In this document: in pieces, positions 22,448-31,049 of the stretch
How positions within the stretch are numbered: the first letter of the stretch is position 1
How the letters are laid out: each line of letters opens with the position of its first letter
Virus record (IMG/VR): IMGVR_UViG_3300029787_000132
Span: 1 to 38,284 of that record
Source of the DNA: a virus
DNA: 38,284 bases
Strand: one strand, 5' to 3'
Notes under the pieces: model-generated
Databases searched by the model: none
The model's input: only the letters and a program-made list of their open reading frames with translations
What the model was told of the DNA's origin: nothing
Translations under genes and position numbers: made by a program

Positions 22448-23518
22448 ATGGCTTCTTCATACACAAACAATCTTGGCATAGAAAAGCCCGGCTCTGGCGA
22501 GCAGGCTGGAACGTGGGGAACAACCACAAATTTAAACTTTGATATAATAGATAGAGCCGTCTCTGGGGTTGGAGCAGTAACTCTTTCTAACACCACGCAT
22601 ACCTTGACTACAGAGGACGGCATCCTTTCGGAAGGCGGTCACCGGGTTCTTGTGTTGGGGGGATCGCCGTCAGGCACAAATACCATAACAATTTCGCCCA
22701 ATGATCAAGATAAGGTGTATTTGGTAAAGAATGGGTCTGGTCAGACTGCCACATTCAGCCAAGGTTCTGGCGCAAACGCCTCTGTAGTAAATGGTGAAAT
22801 TGCTTGGATCTTTGCGGATGGCGCTGGTGCTGGTGCTGCGGTTGAAAAGGCTGAGTTCACTCCAGACATTGTGAACGACCTGACTCCGCAGTTGGGCGGC
22901 AATTTGGATGTTAATGCGAAGAATATCACGTTTGGCGACAGCAGTGGCGCATCTGATGATCGCTTGACCTTTGGCGCAGGTACAGATCTTTCCATATACC
23001 ATGACGGCACTGATTCAAACATCGTCAACGCAACAAACGAGCTTAATATAAAAGGCGATGGCATTACGTTGTTGAGCAACACAAGCGGCGAGGAATACAT
23101 CACCTGTGATCTTAATGGTGCGGTTACGCTCTACCACAATGATGTCATCAAAGCCGCAACAACCGCGAATGGCCTGTCTATCACTGGCACAGCGGTAGCG
23201 ACCACAAACACGGATACCAGCAACTCAGGTAATGTAACTTTAGATTTTTCAGCGAATCAAAATTTTGTGCTGACGTTGACAGGCGATGTAACGCTCGACA
23301 ACCCCACCACAGAACAGGTTGGACAATCCGGCTTTATTGTTTTCATTCAAGATAGCACAGGTGGTCGCGAGGTGAGCCTTGGTACACAGTACAAGACGAA
23401 AGGTGGCGTAAATACACTGAATTTATCTAGTGCTGCTGCTGCAATTGATCTTGTGCCTTACGTTGTTATAGCCGCAGACAGTATCCTGTTAGGCACACCG
23501 CAAAAGAATTTCAGTTAG
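22448..23518 (+). CDS. Tail fibre protein with IYHDGTDSNI motif (356 aa)
   Basis: This is a 356-residue fibre protein. It begins YTNNLGIEKPGSGEQAGTWG (about 5-24), a block seen at the front of many phage fibre proteins, and continues with Gly/Thr/Asn-rich strands. RLTFGAGTDLSIYHDGTDSN (about 172-191) is a block that recurs in fibre and spike proteins of marine viruses. The C-terminus has VTLDFSANQNFVLTLTGDVT and ends QKNFS. There is no catalytic motif. It starts directly after the repeat fibre gene stop and ends ten bases before the LamG/SPRY gene, so the fibre genes form one unit. Confidence 0.82.
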   Translation: MASSYTNNLGIEKPGSGEQAGTWGTTTNLNFDIIDRAVSGVGAVTLSNTTHTLTTEDGILSEGGHRVLVLGGSPSGTNTITISPNDQDKVYLVKNGSGQTATFSQGSGANASVVNGEIAWIFADGAGAGAAVEKAEFTPDIVNDLTPQLGGNLDVNAKNITFGDSSGASDDRLTFGAGTDLSIYHDGTDSNIVNATNELNIKGDGITLLSNTSGEEYITCDLNGAVTLYHNDVIKAATTANGLSITGTAVATTNTDTSNSGNVTLDFSANQNFVLTLTGDVTLDNPTTEQVGQSGFIVFIQDSTGGREVSLGTQYKTKGGVNTLNLSSAAAAIDLVPYVVIAADSILLGTPQKNFS

Positions 23519-23527
23519 GAGCCTCTC

Positions 23528-26500
23528 ATGTCAGGCCCATTCGGTGCAGGTGGTTTAGGGTTTTTTGGTACGGCAGAGTTCTATGATTATCTGTTGAAGC
23601 GTTCTCTGCGTTTCAATAATGATGGCTCAACAGGGGCAACTGGAACTACAAGTCGATTAAAATTTACACCTGACAGTGCAGGCACTAGCAACACTGACTG
23701 GACTGTATCATTTTGGATCAAGCGTAACTTACTTAGTACGACACAAGATATCATTGATGTGGGTGCGGGTGATGGAACGGGGGGTTCGGGATCAAGCGAC
23801 AGCAACACTGATTCCATTCAGTTTCAGTCAGATGACACCATACGCATCCAAAATAATGGAAGCGCAATTCTACACACAAATTCCCTATTCCGCGACACAT
23901 CTGCTTGGTACAACATCGTCGTCAAATCAGATGCCGACAACGGCACTGCCGCTGACAAGCTGAAGGTTTATATTAACGGAGTGGATCAAGATGATAGTGC
24001 CGCTGGCGGCGGTGGGTTCAGTACGGATAATAGAAGTGGCCTGTCTTCTTGGGCAGAATTTGGATCAACTGATCCGATACAAATAGGCGCACGGATATAC
24101 AACAACGCCAACAACCTCGACGCATATCTAGCTGAGTTTCACTACGTTGATGGCACGGCTTTGACCGCATCGTCATTTGGTGAAACAAAAGAAGGTATCT
24201 GGATATCAAAACAATACACAGGCAGTCATGGCACCAATGGTTTTTATTTAAACTTTACCGACGACAACAGCGCCGCAGGGTTTAGTTCTGTTGCATACAC
24301 AGGTCCGATACCAAAGGCATCGCCTCAAGATACGACAGGTGAGGTCACAGGTGTAGGTTTTCAACCTGATTTTGTCTGGATAAAAAACAGAACAAACGGA
24401 AATAATCATCAGCTATATGATGTTGTAAGAGGCATTACTTCAAGCGGAACACAAGTAATCCACACCAGCTCACCGAACGCAGAATCGACCAGCAATAATA
24501 ATGGCGGCGTTTCAGCAATAACTGTTGATGGGTTTACAGTCAAGGCAGGGACTGATGGCGGCAGTGACCCGTCTAATACAACACGGGCTAACCTCGTTGG
24601 TGGTGATAATCACAATTATGTCGCGTGGAATTGGCAAGCAGGAGGTGCGCCCACAACGGACAACAGCGCAGGCGCTGGTAACGTCCCAACAGCAGGCTCT
24701 GTCAAGATTGACGGTTCTAATTCGGGGTCTGCTTTGGCTGGCACCATACCAGCTACAAGATTATCAGCTAACACAACCTACGGCTTTAGTATCGTCACCT
24801 ACACTGGGACGGGTGTGAATGGTGCAACTGTAGCGCACGGTTTGGGTTCCGCCCCCACAATGATTTTTATAAAATCAAGATCAGCCACAAGCGCAGATGG
24901 CAATTGGGTCGTCTATGCTAAAGCGGGAACAGTAGATGAGACAGATTATCAATTATTAAACTCAACCGTTGAGGCGACTGATGCAGTAGGGGCATTCAAT
25001 GACACGGCGACCACATCAGATGTGTTTTCGCTAGGGACTTTCGATGATGTGAATGAAAGCACTAAAACCTATGTGGCATATTGTTGGGTTGACGTTTCAG
25101 GTTACAGCAAAATAGGTGGCTATACTGGCAACGGCTCTACTGGGCAAACTATCACAACGGGTTTCAAAGTAGGCTGGCTCATGGTCAAGCGGACAGATGT
25201 AGCCAACTCATGGTACATCGTTGACAACACCCGCTCTCCGAATACCGCCGCAGGCAATGATGATTTGCTTTACGCAAACCTAACCAGCATTGAAGGTTCA
25301 ACAAACGATTTCTTGTCCTTAACCAGCACAGGCTTTACGCTCAACTCAGATTCTCCAGCCGTAAATACTAGCACCGGCGAATATATTTATATGGCATTCA
25401 AGGACACCCGCACCAATGCGTATTATTTAGATCAGTCAGGCAATGCAAATAATTTTGCGGCAACAGGTTTGGAGTACAAAGATTCACGCCCTGATTCTCC
25501 AACTAATAACTCAGCTACCTTTAACGCTCTAGTTAAAGACCTAAGATACGCCACTGCACTTTCTGACGGCAACAAGACAATCACTTTCACATCTGGTAGC
25601 AGCGGTTTTTCGGGTTGTCCCATGACAATATTCCGCAATGAGGGAAAGGCGTATTGCGAAGTTAATCTTGACGTTACGTATTCTGGCGACAGCACTGACA
25701 GTCAATGCGTCTTTGTTGTTGATGACGGGCAAGATTTTTCAGCCATTGGAAGCGGTTCGCAAAACAGCGCATTGGTTGGGTCTTACTGCGGCGGCGGTTC
25801 AGGTAGCGCACCCGCTGAAATTAGCAGCAACGGATCAGATCAAGGTGGTTCGCCAAGCAAGTACCGCACGCAAAATGATCGTGTCGGCGTTTACATAGAT
25901 TTTGATGGTGATGGCACAAATGGCAAAGGTTTCTTTGCTTTAAACGGTACAGTGCAAACCGTCAACGGTACGCCTGACATTGCGAACGGCACCAACCCAC
26001 ACTTTACCTTCACAGCAAATAGCAGACTTACGGTTGGTGTGGGCGGCATACATGCTGGCACTCCCGCCGTGCTTACTTTGAAAGATGACTCTAGTGATTG
26101 GGAAACAACCCCACCTTCTGGATATACATCTTTTTCAACGGCCAATCTGCAAGACCCTGCAATTGATCCGAATAAAGGCGATGATCCAAAAGAATATTTT
26201 AATACGGTTCTCTACATAGGTGACGGTTCTTCAAATAGAGGAATCACAGGAGTAGGATTTTCTCCTGATTTTCTCTGGATTAAAGATAGGGTAGCCACAA
26301 ACAATCACATTTTAGTGGACAAGGTGAGAGGTGTAGCTAAATTACTCTTCTCTAATAGTAATATAGCAGAAATTTCTGGTGCAACCCAAATAGCAAGCCT
26401 AGATGCGGATGGCTTTACGTTGGGAACAAGCACAACATATGTAAATGAAAATGGCAGTTCAAATGCTTATGTGGCATGGAATTGGAAAGCTGGCGGCTCT

Positions 26501-27211
26501 ACACAAACAACCAATACTGACGGAACAATCACCAGCTTGGTATCTGTTAGTGCTGAATCTGGATTTAGCGTTGTTGCATACACTGGCACAGGTTCCGCTG
26601 GCACAGTGGGACACGGACTTGGAAAGGCTCCAGCGTGGATAATCATTAAAAACAGAGGCACAGGAAATAGAGAATGGCTAATATATCATCACGAATCAGA
26701 GGGCGTTCCTCAAAATTTTGGTATGTTTTTTACTAATGCTGATCCATTTGATGATGACTCTGCATTCAACGACACGGCTCCTACAACAGACGTTTTTAGT
26801 GTAAAAAATTCAACTTCTTCAAATAACACAAGTGAAGAATATATTGCTTACTGTTTTGCAGAGATAGAAGGTTATAGTAGGTTTGGTCGTTTTGCTGCCG
26901 TAGGTGGTGCAGATAATAGTTTTATTTATCTAGGTTTCAGACCAGCGTGGTTCTTAATTAAACGCGTAAATGCAGACGGATACGATTGGGTTCTTTACGA
27001 TAACACGCGTGATCCGTTTAACGTAGGTAGCACTAGAGTAAGCCCAAATTTATCAAATGCTGAAGTTACTGGTGCCAGCAATTACGGAATTGACTTTGTG
27101 TCGAACGGAGTAAAGTTACGTTCAGGACAAGCTGACACTGCTACAGATGGCGGCACATACATTTACATGGCTTTCGCTGAACAGCCATTCAAATATGCAA
27201 ACGCGCGATAA
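23528..27211 (+). CDS. Large tail protein with LamG-like and SPRY-like domains (1227 aa)
   Basis: This is the largest complete product in the window. Its order is a LamG-like lectin domain (about 15-220; WTVSFWIKRN, WYNIVVKSDAD, AYLAEFHYVDG), module A1 (about 275-367; GVGFQPDFVWIKNR to VAWNWQAGG), module B1 (about 416-634), an SPRY-like domain (about 677-868; RVGVYIDFDGDG, GKGFFALNGTVQ), then module A2 (about 909-988; GVGFSPDFLWIKDR to VAWNWKAGG) and module B2 (about 1010-1227). B1 and B2 share YIYMAF, GHGLGKAP-like and KRTD/KRVN motifs, so A and B are tandem duplications around the SPRY domain. Such proteins are common in marine phages and probably bind carbohydrate on the host surface. No hydrolase site is evident. 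Confidence 0.85.
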   Translation: MSGPFGAGGLGFFGTAEFYDYLLKRSLRFNNDGSTGATGTTSRLKFTPDSAGTSNTDWTVSFWIKRNLLSTTQDIIDVGAGDGTGGSGSSDSNTDSIQFQSDDTIRIQNNGSAILHTNSLFRDTSAWYNIVVKSDADNGTAADKLKVYINGVDQDDSAAGGGGFSTDNRSGLSSWAEFGSTDPIQIGARIYNNANNLDAYLAEFHYVDGTALTASSFGETKEGIWISKQYTGSHGTNGFYLNFTDDNSAAGFSSVAYTGPIPKASPQDTTGEVTGVGFQPDFVWIKNRTNGNNHQLYDVVRGITSSGTQVIHTSSPNAESTSNNNGGVSAITVDGFTVKAGTDGGSDPSNTTRANLVGGDNHNYVAWNWQAGGAPTTDNSAGAGNVPTAGSVKIDGSNSGSALAGTIPATRLSANTTYGFSIVTYTGTGVNGATVAHGLGSAPTMIFIKSRSATSADGNWVVYAKAGTVDETDYQLLNSTVEATDAVGAFNDTATTSDVFSLGTFDDVNESTKTYVAYCWVDVSGYSKIGGYTGNGSTGQTITTGFKVGWLMVKRTDVANSWYIVDNTRSPNTAAGNDDLLYANLTSIEGSTNDFLSLTSTGFTLNSDSPAVNTSTGEYIYMAFKDTRTNAYYLDQSGNANNFAATGLEYKDSRPDSPTNNSATFNALVKDLRYATALSDGNKTITFTSGSSGFSGCPMTIFRNEGKAYCEVNLDVTYSGDSTDSQCVFVVDDGQDFSAIGSGSQNSALVGSYCGGGSGSAPAEISSNGSDQGGSPSKYRTQNDRVGVYIDFDGDGTNGKGFFALNGTVQTVNGTPDIANGTNPHFTFTANSRLTVGVGGIHAGTPAVLTLKDDSSDWETTPPSGYTSFSTANLQDPAIDPNKGDDPKEYFNTVLYIGDGSSNRGITGVGFSPDFLWIKDRVATNNHILVDKVRGVAKLLFSNSNIAEISGATQIASLDADGFTLGTSTTYVNENGSSNAYVAWNWKAGGSTQTTNTDGTITSLVSVSAESGFSVVAYTGTGSAGTVGHGLGKAPAWIIIKNRGTGNREWLIYHHESEGVPQNFGMFFTNADPFDDDSAFNDTAPTTDVFSVKNSTSSNNTSEEYIAYCFAEIEGYSRFGRFAAVGGADNSFIYLGFRPAWFLIKRVNADGYDWVLYDNTRDPFNVGSTRVSPNLSNAEVTGASNYGIDFVSNGVKLRSGQADTATDGGTYIYMAFAEQPFKYANAR

Positions 27212-27225
27212 GGGGATAGTTAGCT

Positions 27226-29364
27226 ATGCCACTTACAAAATTACAGTTTAGGCCGGGCATAAACCAAGAGGTCACCTCGTACTCTAACGAAGGTGGCTGG
27301 CGAGACTGTGACAAAATCCGCTTTCGGATGGGTTACCCAGAAAAGCTAGGCGGTTGGGAGAAGTTATCGTCATCAACGTATCTTGGATCTGCACGGGCGC
27401 TGCATAACTGGATAGCTCTTGACGGCTCAGACTATCTTGGAATTGGCACACATCTCAAATATTACATCGAAGAAGGTGGTGGTTTTAACGACATTACACC
27501 TCTGCGTGTAACCACTAGTGCCGGTGATATAACTTTTGCCGCTACAAATGGCAGCGCCACGATCACTGTTACAGATACAGCGCACGGTGCTGTTGAGGGC
27601 GACTTTGTCACGTTTTCTGGCGCGGCGTCTCTGGGTGGATTGATCACTGCCACAATCTTGAATGCAGAACATCAGATCGCCAGCATCATCAATGTTAACA
27701 GTTATACGATCACAGCGAGTGTGGCAGCTAATTCTAGTGACACAAGCAATGGCGGTTCTAGCGTTATCGGCGCATATCAAATTAACACAGGTCTTGATAC
27801 TTCAGTTGGCGGCACGGGTTGGGGTGCTGGTTTATACGGCGGTGTGGCAGCGGGTGCGTTAGAGACAACGATTAACGAAGGCGGCGAATTTTCCAATTCT
27901 GACACCACGCTCACCGTGACAAGTGGCACAGGCATTGCCAACAATGACCTGATATTGATTGACAATGAGATACTGGAAGTCACCAACGTCGCCACTAACG
28001 ATCTCACTGTGACACGCGCCCAATCAGGCACAGAAGCCGCTGCTCACGCCAATGGCTCCACCGTAACTTTGATATCTGGCAATGCGAGTGCAGCTAACGA
28101 TTATTTTGGCTGGGGTGACGCCGCGTCTGGTGGCCTAACAACCACGACACAGATACGTCTGTGGTCACATGACAACTTTGGTGAAGATCTGCTTATCAAC
28201 CCACGGGATAGCAACATCTACTATTGGGATCGAACAAACAACCTACCTAGCCGTGCTGTTGAACTATCTACACGCAGCGGCACAAAAACGAGTGTCCCGC
28301 AGAAGGCAAAACAAGTTCTTGTGTCCGATCAAGACAGGCACGTTATTGTATTTGGGTCAGATGGTTTGGGGGGAAGTTCAAGCGCCACACAGGGTGATGG
28401 GGTGCAAGACCCCCTGCTAATACGTTTTTCTAGCCAAGAAAACCCAATCGATTTCTTCCCGACATCCACCAATACTGCTGGTGATTTGCGACTCGGTTCT
28501 GGCTCTACCTTTGTTCAGGCGGTAGAGACAAAGCGTGAGATACTTGTTTGGACGGATACAGCTTTATTTTCTATGCAGTTTATTGGTCCTCCGTTCACTT
28601 TTGGCCTGTCTCAGCTTGCCTCTAACATCACAATCATGGGTCCAAACGCAGCGGTGTCTACAGAGGATGTTGTGTATTGGATGGGAATAGATAACTTCTA
28701 TGTATATTCTGGCCGCACACAACAACTGCCATGCACTGTAAAAGAAAAGGTATTCGGAAACTTTAACAGAGCGCAATCTGACAAAGTCACATCGGGAATA
28801 AATTCAGAGTTTAGTGAGATATTTTGGTTTTATCCCTCTTCTAGTGCTTCGGATAATGACAGATACGTGGTGTACAATTATCTGGAGCAGATTTGGTATT
28901 TTGGAACGCTGGCAAGAACGGCATGGCTAGATCGTGGGACAAGGTCAAATCCCATGGCTGCGGGCAGTCAATACATATACAATCACGAGATTGGGTTTGA
29001 TGATGATGGGTCAGCTATGACCTCGTTTGTTGAGTCTGCCGGTATTGATATAGGTGATGGAGATAAGTTTACTTATATCAGGAGAGTAATACCTGATTTG
29101 TCATTCATAGGTTCTACAAATCTCAGCAGTCCACAAGCAGTCTTCACCATAAAGTCCAGAAGATTCCCCGGCGCTACATTCGACAACACAGATTCCGGCA
29201 CGGCGATTGGCTCTGTATCAGGCGACGTAGAGACATTTACAGAGCAGTTGCATTTAAGATCTAGGGGCAGGGCATTTGCATTGAGAGTGGAAAGCACAGC
29301 AGTGGGGACCAAATGGAAGTTGGGAAGCCCACGAGTTGATTCTCGCGCAGATGGAAGACAATAA
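27226..29364 (+). CDS. P22 gp10-like packaged DNA stabilisation protein (712 aa)
   Basis: The opening LQFRPGINQEVTSYSNEGGW and the following WRDCDKIRFRMGYPEKLGGW (about 26-45) match the N-terminal signature of gp10-like stabilisation proteins, which form a ring below gp4 and hold the packaged DNA in. The gp10-like body continues with LLINPRDSNIYYWDRTNN, VFGSDGLGGSSSATQGDG, and LVWTDTALFSMQFIGPPFTF, then YWMGIDNFYVYSGRTQQLPC and YNYLEQIWYFGTLARTAW. An inserted region of about 180 residues (about 90-285, including TITVTDTAHGAVEGDFV) makes it longer than P22 gp10 (472 residues). Co-occurrence with a P22-like portal and gp4-like neck supports the call. Confidence 0.85.
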   Translation: MPLTKLQFRPGINQEVTSYSNEGGWRDCDKIRFRMGYPEKLGGWEKLSSSTYLGSARALHNWIALDGSDYLGIGTHLKYYIEEGGGFNDITPLRVTTSAGDITFAATNGSATITVTDTAHGAVEGDFVTFSGAASLGGLITATILNAEHQIASIINVNSYTITASVAANSSDTSNGGSSVIGAYQINTGLDTSVGGTGWGAGLYGGVAAGALETTINEGGEFSNSDTTLTVTSGTGIANNDLILIDNEILEVTNVATNDLTVTRAQSGTEAAAHANGSTVTLISGNASAANDYFGWGDAASGGLTTTTQIRLWSHDNFGEDLLINPRDSNIYYWDRTNNLPSRAVELSTRSGTKTSVPQKAKQVLVSDQDRHVIVFGSDGLGGSSSATQGDGVQDPLLIRFSSQENPIDFFPTSTNTAGDLRLGSGSTFVQAVETKREILVWTDTALFSMQFIGPPFTFGLSQLASNITIMGPNAAVSTEDVVYWMGIDNFYVYSGRTQQLPCTVKEKVFGNFNRAQSDKVTSGINSEFSEIFWFYPSSSASDNDRYVVYNYLEQIWYFGTLARTAWLDRGTRSNPMAAGSQYIYNHEIGFDDDGSAMTSFVESAGIDIGDGDKFTYIRRVIPDLSFIGSTNLSSPQAVFTIKSRRFPGATFDNTDSGTAIGSVSGDVETFTEQLHLRSRGRAFALRVESTAVGTKWKLGSPRVDSRADGRQ

Positions 29365-29594
29365 TGGCTCAAGTTCAAATACCTCCACCCAGACTGCCAG
29401 AAGCGCCACAGCAATACGATGTTGCATACATGGCTGATTTGCTTCGTGCTTTGGAGACATTTATTGCACAAGAGAGAACGCCCGGTGAAATGAGGGCAAC
29501 AAAGATCACGTTGACAGATTTGCCCACTAGCTCTAGCGGCCTAGAAACTGGCGCATTGTTCAACGATGGTGGAACCGTCAAAATTGTATCATAG
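29364..29594 (+). CDS. Small conserved protein after the stabilisation gene (76 aa)
   Basis: This is a 76-residue protein with a proline-rich front (QIPPPRLPEAP), then a helix around VAYMADLLRALETFIAQERT (about 20-39), and a beta-type tail ending FNDGGTVKIVS. The end resembles the strand-closing motif of fibre-type proteins (GALFNDGGTVKIV). It starts in an overlap with the gp10-like gene (ATAATGG). It may cap or link a tail component, but no function is recognised. Its stop codon falls inside a copy of the TTGTAY-N4-GTACAA palindrome. Confidence 0.72.
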   Translation: MAQVQIPPPRLPEAPQQYDVAYMADLLRALETFIAQERTPGEMRATKITLTDLPTSSSGLETGALFNDGGTVKIVS

Positions 29595-29599
29595 TACAA
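29584..29599. promoter_or_regulatory. Palindrome, TTGTAT-N4-GTACAA type, copy 4
   Basis: Arms TTGTAT and GTACAA flank the spacer CATA, with one mismatch. The spacer CATA is the same as in the copy at 8216. It spans the stop codon of the 76-aa gene and most of the 15-base gap before the EF-hand protein, taking the place of a normal ribosome site. It stands at the boundary between tail and lysis genes. Confidence 0.45.
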
Positions 29600-29609
29600 A
29601 TAGACTGAT

Positions 29610-29933
29610 ATGACCGGCAAGAAGCTACAGAATGAGAGCAAATACGATCAATACGATATGGATGGCGATGGCGTCGTCACAGATGAAGAGCTTGAGCATG
29701 CCAAGGAAATAAAGGAAACAGAGAGAGACCTGAGAAAGAGCCTAGCTCAGTTAAGAATGGCAAGATTCACCTTGATGGGCATGGGCCTTTTTACGCTTGC
29801 CATGTTCACCCCGTGGGTTTCTATAGAGAGAATACAGGCTCTTTCAGAAATTTCGTCATTATTCTACATTTCAGGCGCTGGTATCGTGGGGGCCTATATG
29901 GGGACCACTGCGTGGATAGCCAAAGGCAAGTAG
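29610..29933 (+). CDS. EF-hand protein with two membrane helices (107 aa)
   Basis: The N-terminus carries a canonical 12-residue EF-hand calcium loop, DMDGDGVVTDEE (16-27), with ligand residues D16, D18, D20, T24 and E27 and a backbone position at V22. A charged helix follows (about 28-52), then two transmembrane helices (about 53-72, FTLMGMGLFTLAMFTPW, and 82-104, SLFYISGAGIVGAYMGTTAW). The layout is that of a small holin-like protein with a cytoplasmic calcium sensor. It is followed by a 3TM holin-like gene and, after one more gene, a lysozyme. Calcium control of lysis timing is an inference. No clear ribosome site precedes the ATG. Confidence 0.8.
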   Translation: MTGKKLQNESKYDQYDMDGDGVVTDEELEHAKEIKETERDLRKSLAQLRMARFTLMGMGLFTLAMFTPWVSIERIQALSEISSLFYISGAGIVGAYMGTTAWIAKGK

Positions 29934-29952
29934 AAAAGGGAGAGTGTTAGCA

Positions 29953-30348
29953 ATGTTACAGGCGTTAATCGGGCCGGTTACGGGCCTTCTGGACAAATTT
30001 ATAGAGGACAAGGATCAGAAAGCAAAGCTCGCTCACGAAATAGCGACCATGGCCGAAAAGCAGATGCACGAAGCCAACATGGGTCAGATAGAGATCAACA
30101 AGGCAGAGGCGCAGCATAGGTCTATATTCGTTGCAGGGTGGCGTCCATTTCTTGGGTGGTGCCTTTCTTTCGCTATGGCATGGCATTTTGTTCTCGCCCC
30201 TGTCACAATGTTTATATGTTCATACTTAGGGATAGAGATACCAGAGCTACCGACTTTTGATATGGACAGCCTGATGACTGTTCTATTGGGCATGTTGGGC
30301 CTTGGCGGTCTCAGGACTGTAGAAAAGGTAAAAGGGATCACAAAGTAA
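29953..30348 (+). CDS. Holin-like protein (3TM, gene-transfer-agent type)
   Basis: This 131-residue protein has a helical amphipathic front (LQALIGPVTGLLDKFIEDKD) and a charged segment with IATMAEKQMHEANM. The motif SIFVAGWRPFLGWCLSFAMA, the hallmark of 3TM holins first noted in gene transfer agents, starts the first transmembrane part. Further hydrophobic segments include WHFVLAPVTMFICSYLG and LLGMLGLGGLRTVEKV. It probably makes inner-membrane lesions that free the lysozyme. The ATG at 29953 is favoured because GGGAG at 29938-29942 is ten bases away; an in-frame GTG at 29944 is only one base from that site. It overlaps the next gene by one base. Confidence 0.82.
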   Translation: MLQALIGPVTGLLDKFIEDKDQKAKLAHEIATMAEKQMHEANMGQIEINKAEAQHRSIFVAGWRPFLGWCLSFAMAWHFVLAPVTMFICSYLGIEIPELPTFDMDSLMTVLLGMLGLGGLRTVEKVKGITK

Positions 30349-31049
30349 TGCCAGAACCGGGTATAGGAAAATCAGAGCCAGTACCTCTCGCACAGCAGAT
30401 TACTGATGCTGGCGGCGAAAGGTATCCCGGTGGGGGAGCGAATACGACTGACGTATTCAGTCAGGTCAATGATCCCGCGAGAGTGGCGCAGGCTATTTAC
30501 GGGGCCACTGGCGGATTAGAAGACATTCTGACTAAAGAGCAATTCTTTGCTCAGAATCAAATGACCCTTGCCAATCCTTATGGCATTCAAGGATTGTTCA
30601 CGAGAGCAGGAAAATTTGATCCGTCCAAGATTGATTACTCTGGTCTCATGGATGAAAAGACCAGACGGGGCCTCATGAATCTTGCATATGACAGGTATCG
30701 CAATCCGTTTGCGAGGACCAACATCTTTGGGGATGAAGTGGGGGGCAACCCAGAGACAGGCGAGGTCAGATATGGCCTTGATTCATTTGGAAGCCCCAAG
30801 GAGACGTACTTGGGTGATGTGGTCGATGTTCCGCTGCCCAAAAGCAAAACAAGGGGCCTTGCAGAAATGATCCCCGGCGGCATTGGGCTTTTGGTTAAGA
30901 TGCTTCCCGAAGAAAAGAGAAAGATGATTGAGGCTAGGATGCTTCCCGGTGGAGCGCCTACAGCGGCCCAAGGTAGAGCAGAGTACGAAGCAAATAAGCC
31001 CACAGGAAGCCTTCTTGAAAACCTTCTAAAGATGGGGAGGGGCAAGTGA
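30348..31049 (+). CDS. Protein of unknown function between holin and lysozyme genes (233 aa)
   Basis: This 233-residue protein has no signal, membrane helix or enzyme motif. A glycine/proline-rich front (PGIGKSEPVPLAQ) is followed by helical stretches (VNDPARVAQAIYGATGGLED, about 40-59), a central LMDEKTRRGLMNLAYDRYRN, and a C-terminal GLAEMIPGGIGLLVKMLPEE. The tail is Gly/Lys rich. Its build resembles internal virion proteins encoded a little further on (32939), so it may be a small ejected protein lying within the lysis genes. It starts in the holin stop overlap and ends in a GTGA overlap with the lysozyme. Confidence 0.7.
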   Translation: MPEPGIGKSEPVPLAQQITDAGGERYPGGGANTTDVFSQVNDPARVAQAIYGATGGLEDILTKEQFFAQNQMTLANPYGIQGLFTRAGKFDPSKIDYSGLMDEKTRRGLMNLAYDRYRNPFARTNIFGDEVGGNPETGEVRYGLDSFGSPKETYLGDVVDVPLPKSKTRGLAEMIPGGIGLLVKMLPEEKRKMIEARMLPGGAPTAAQGRAEYEANKPTGSLLENLLKMGRGK

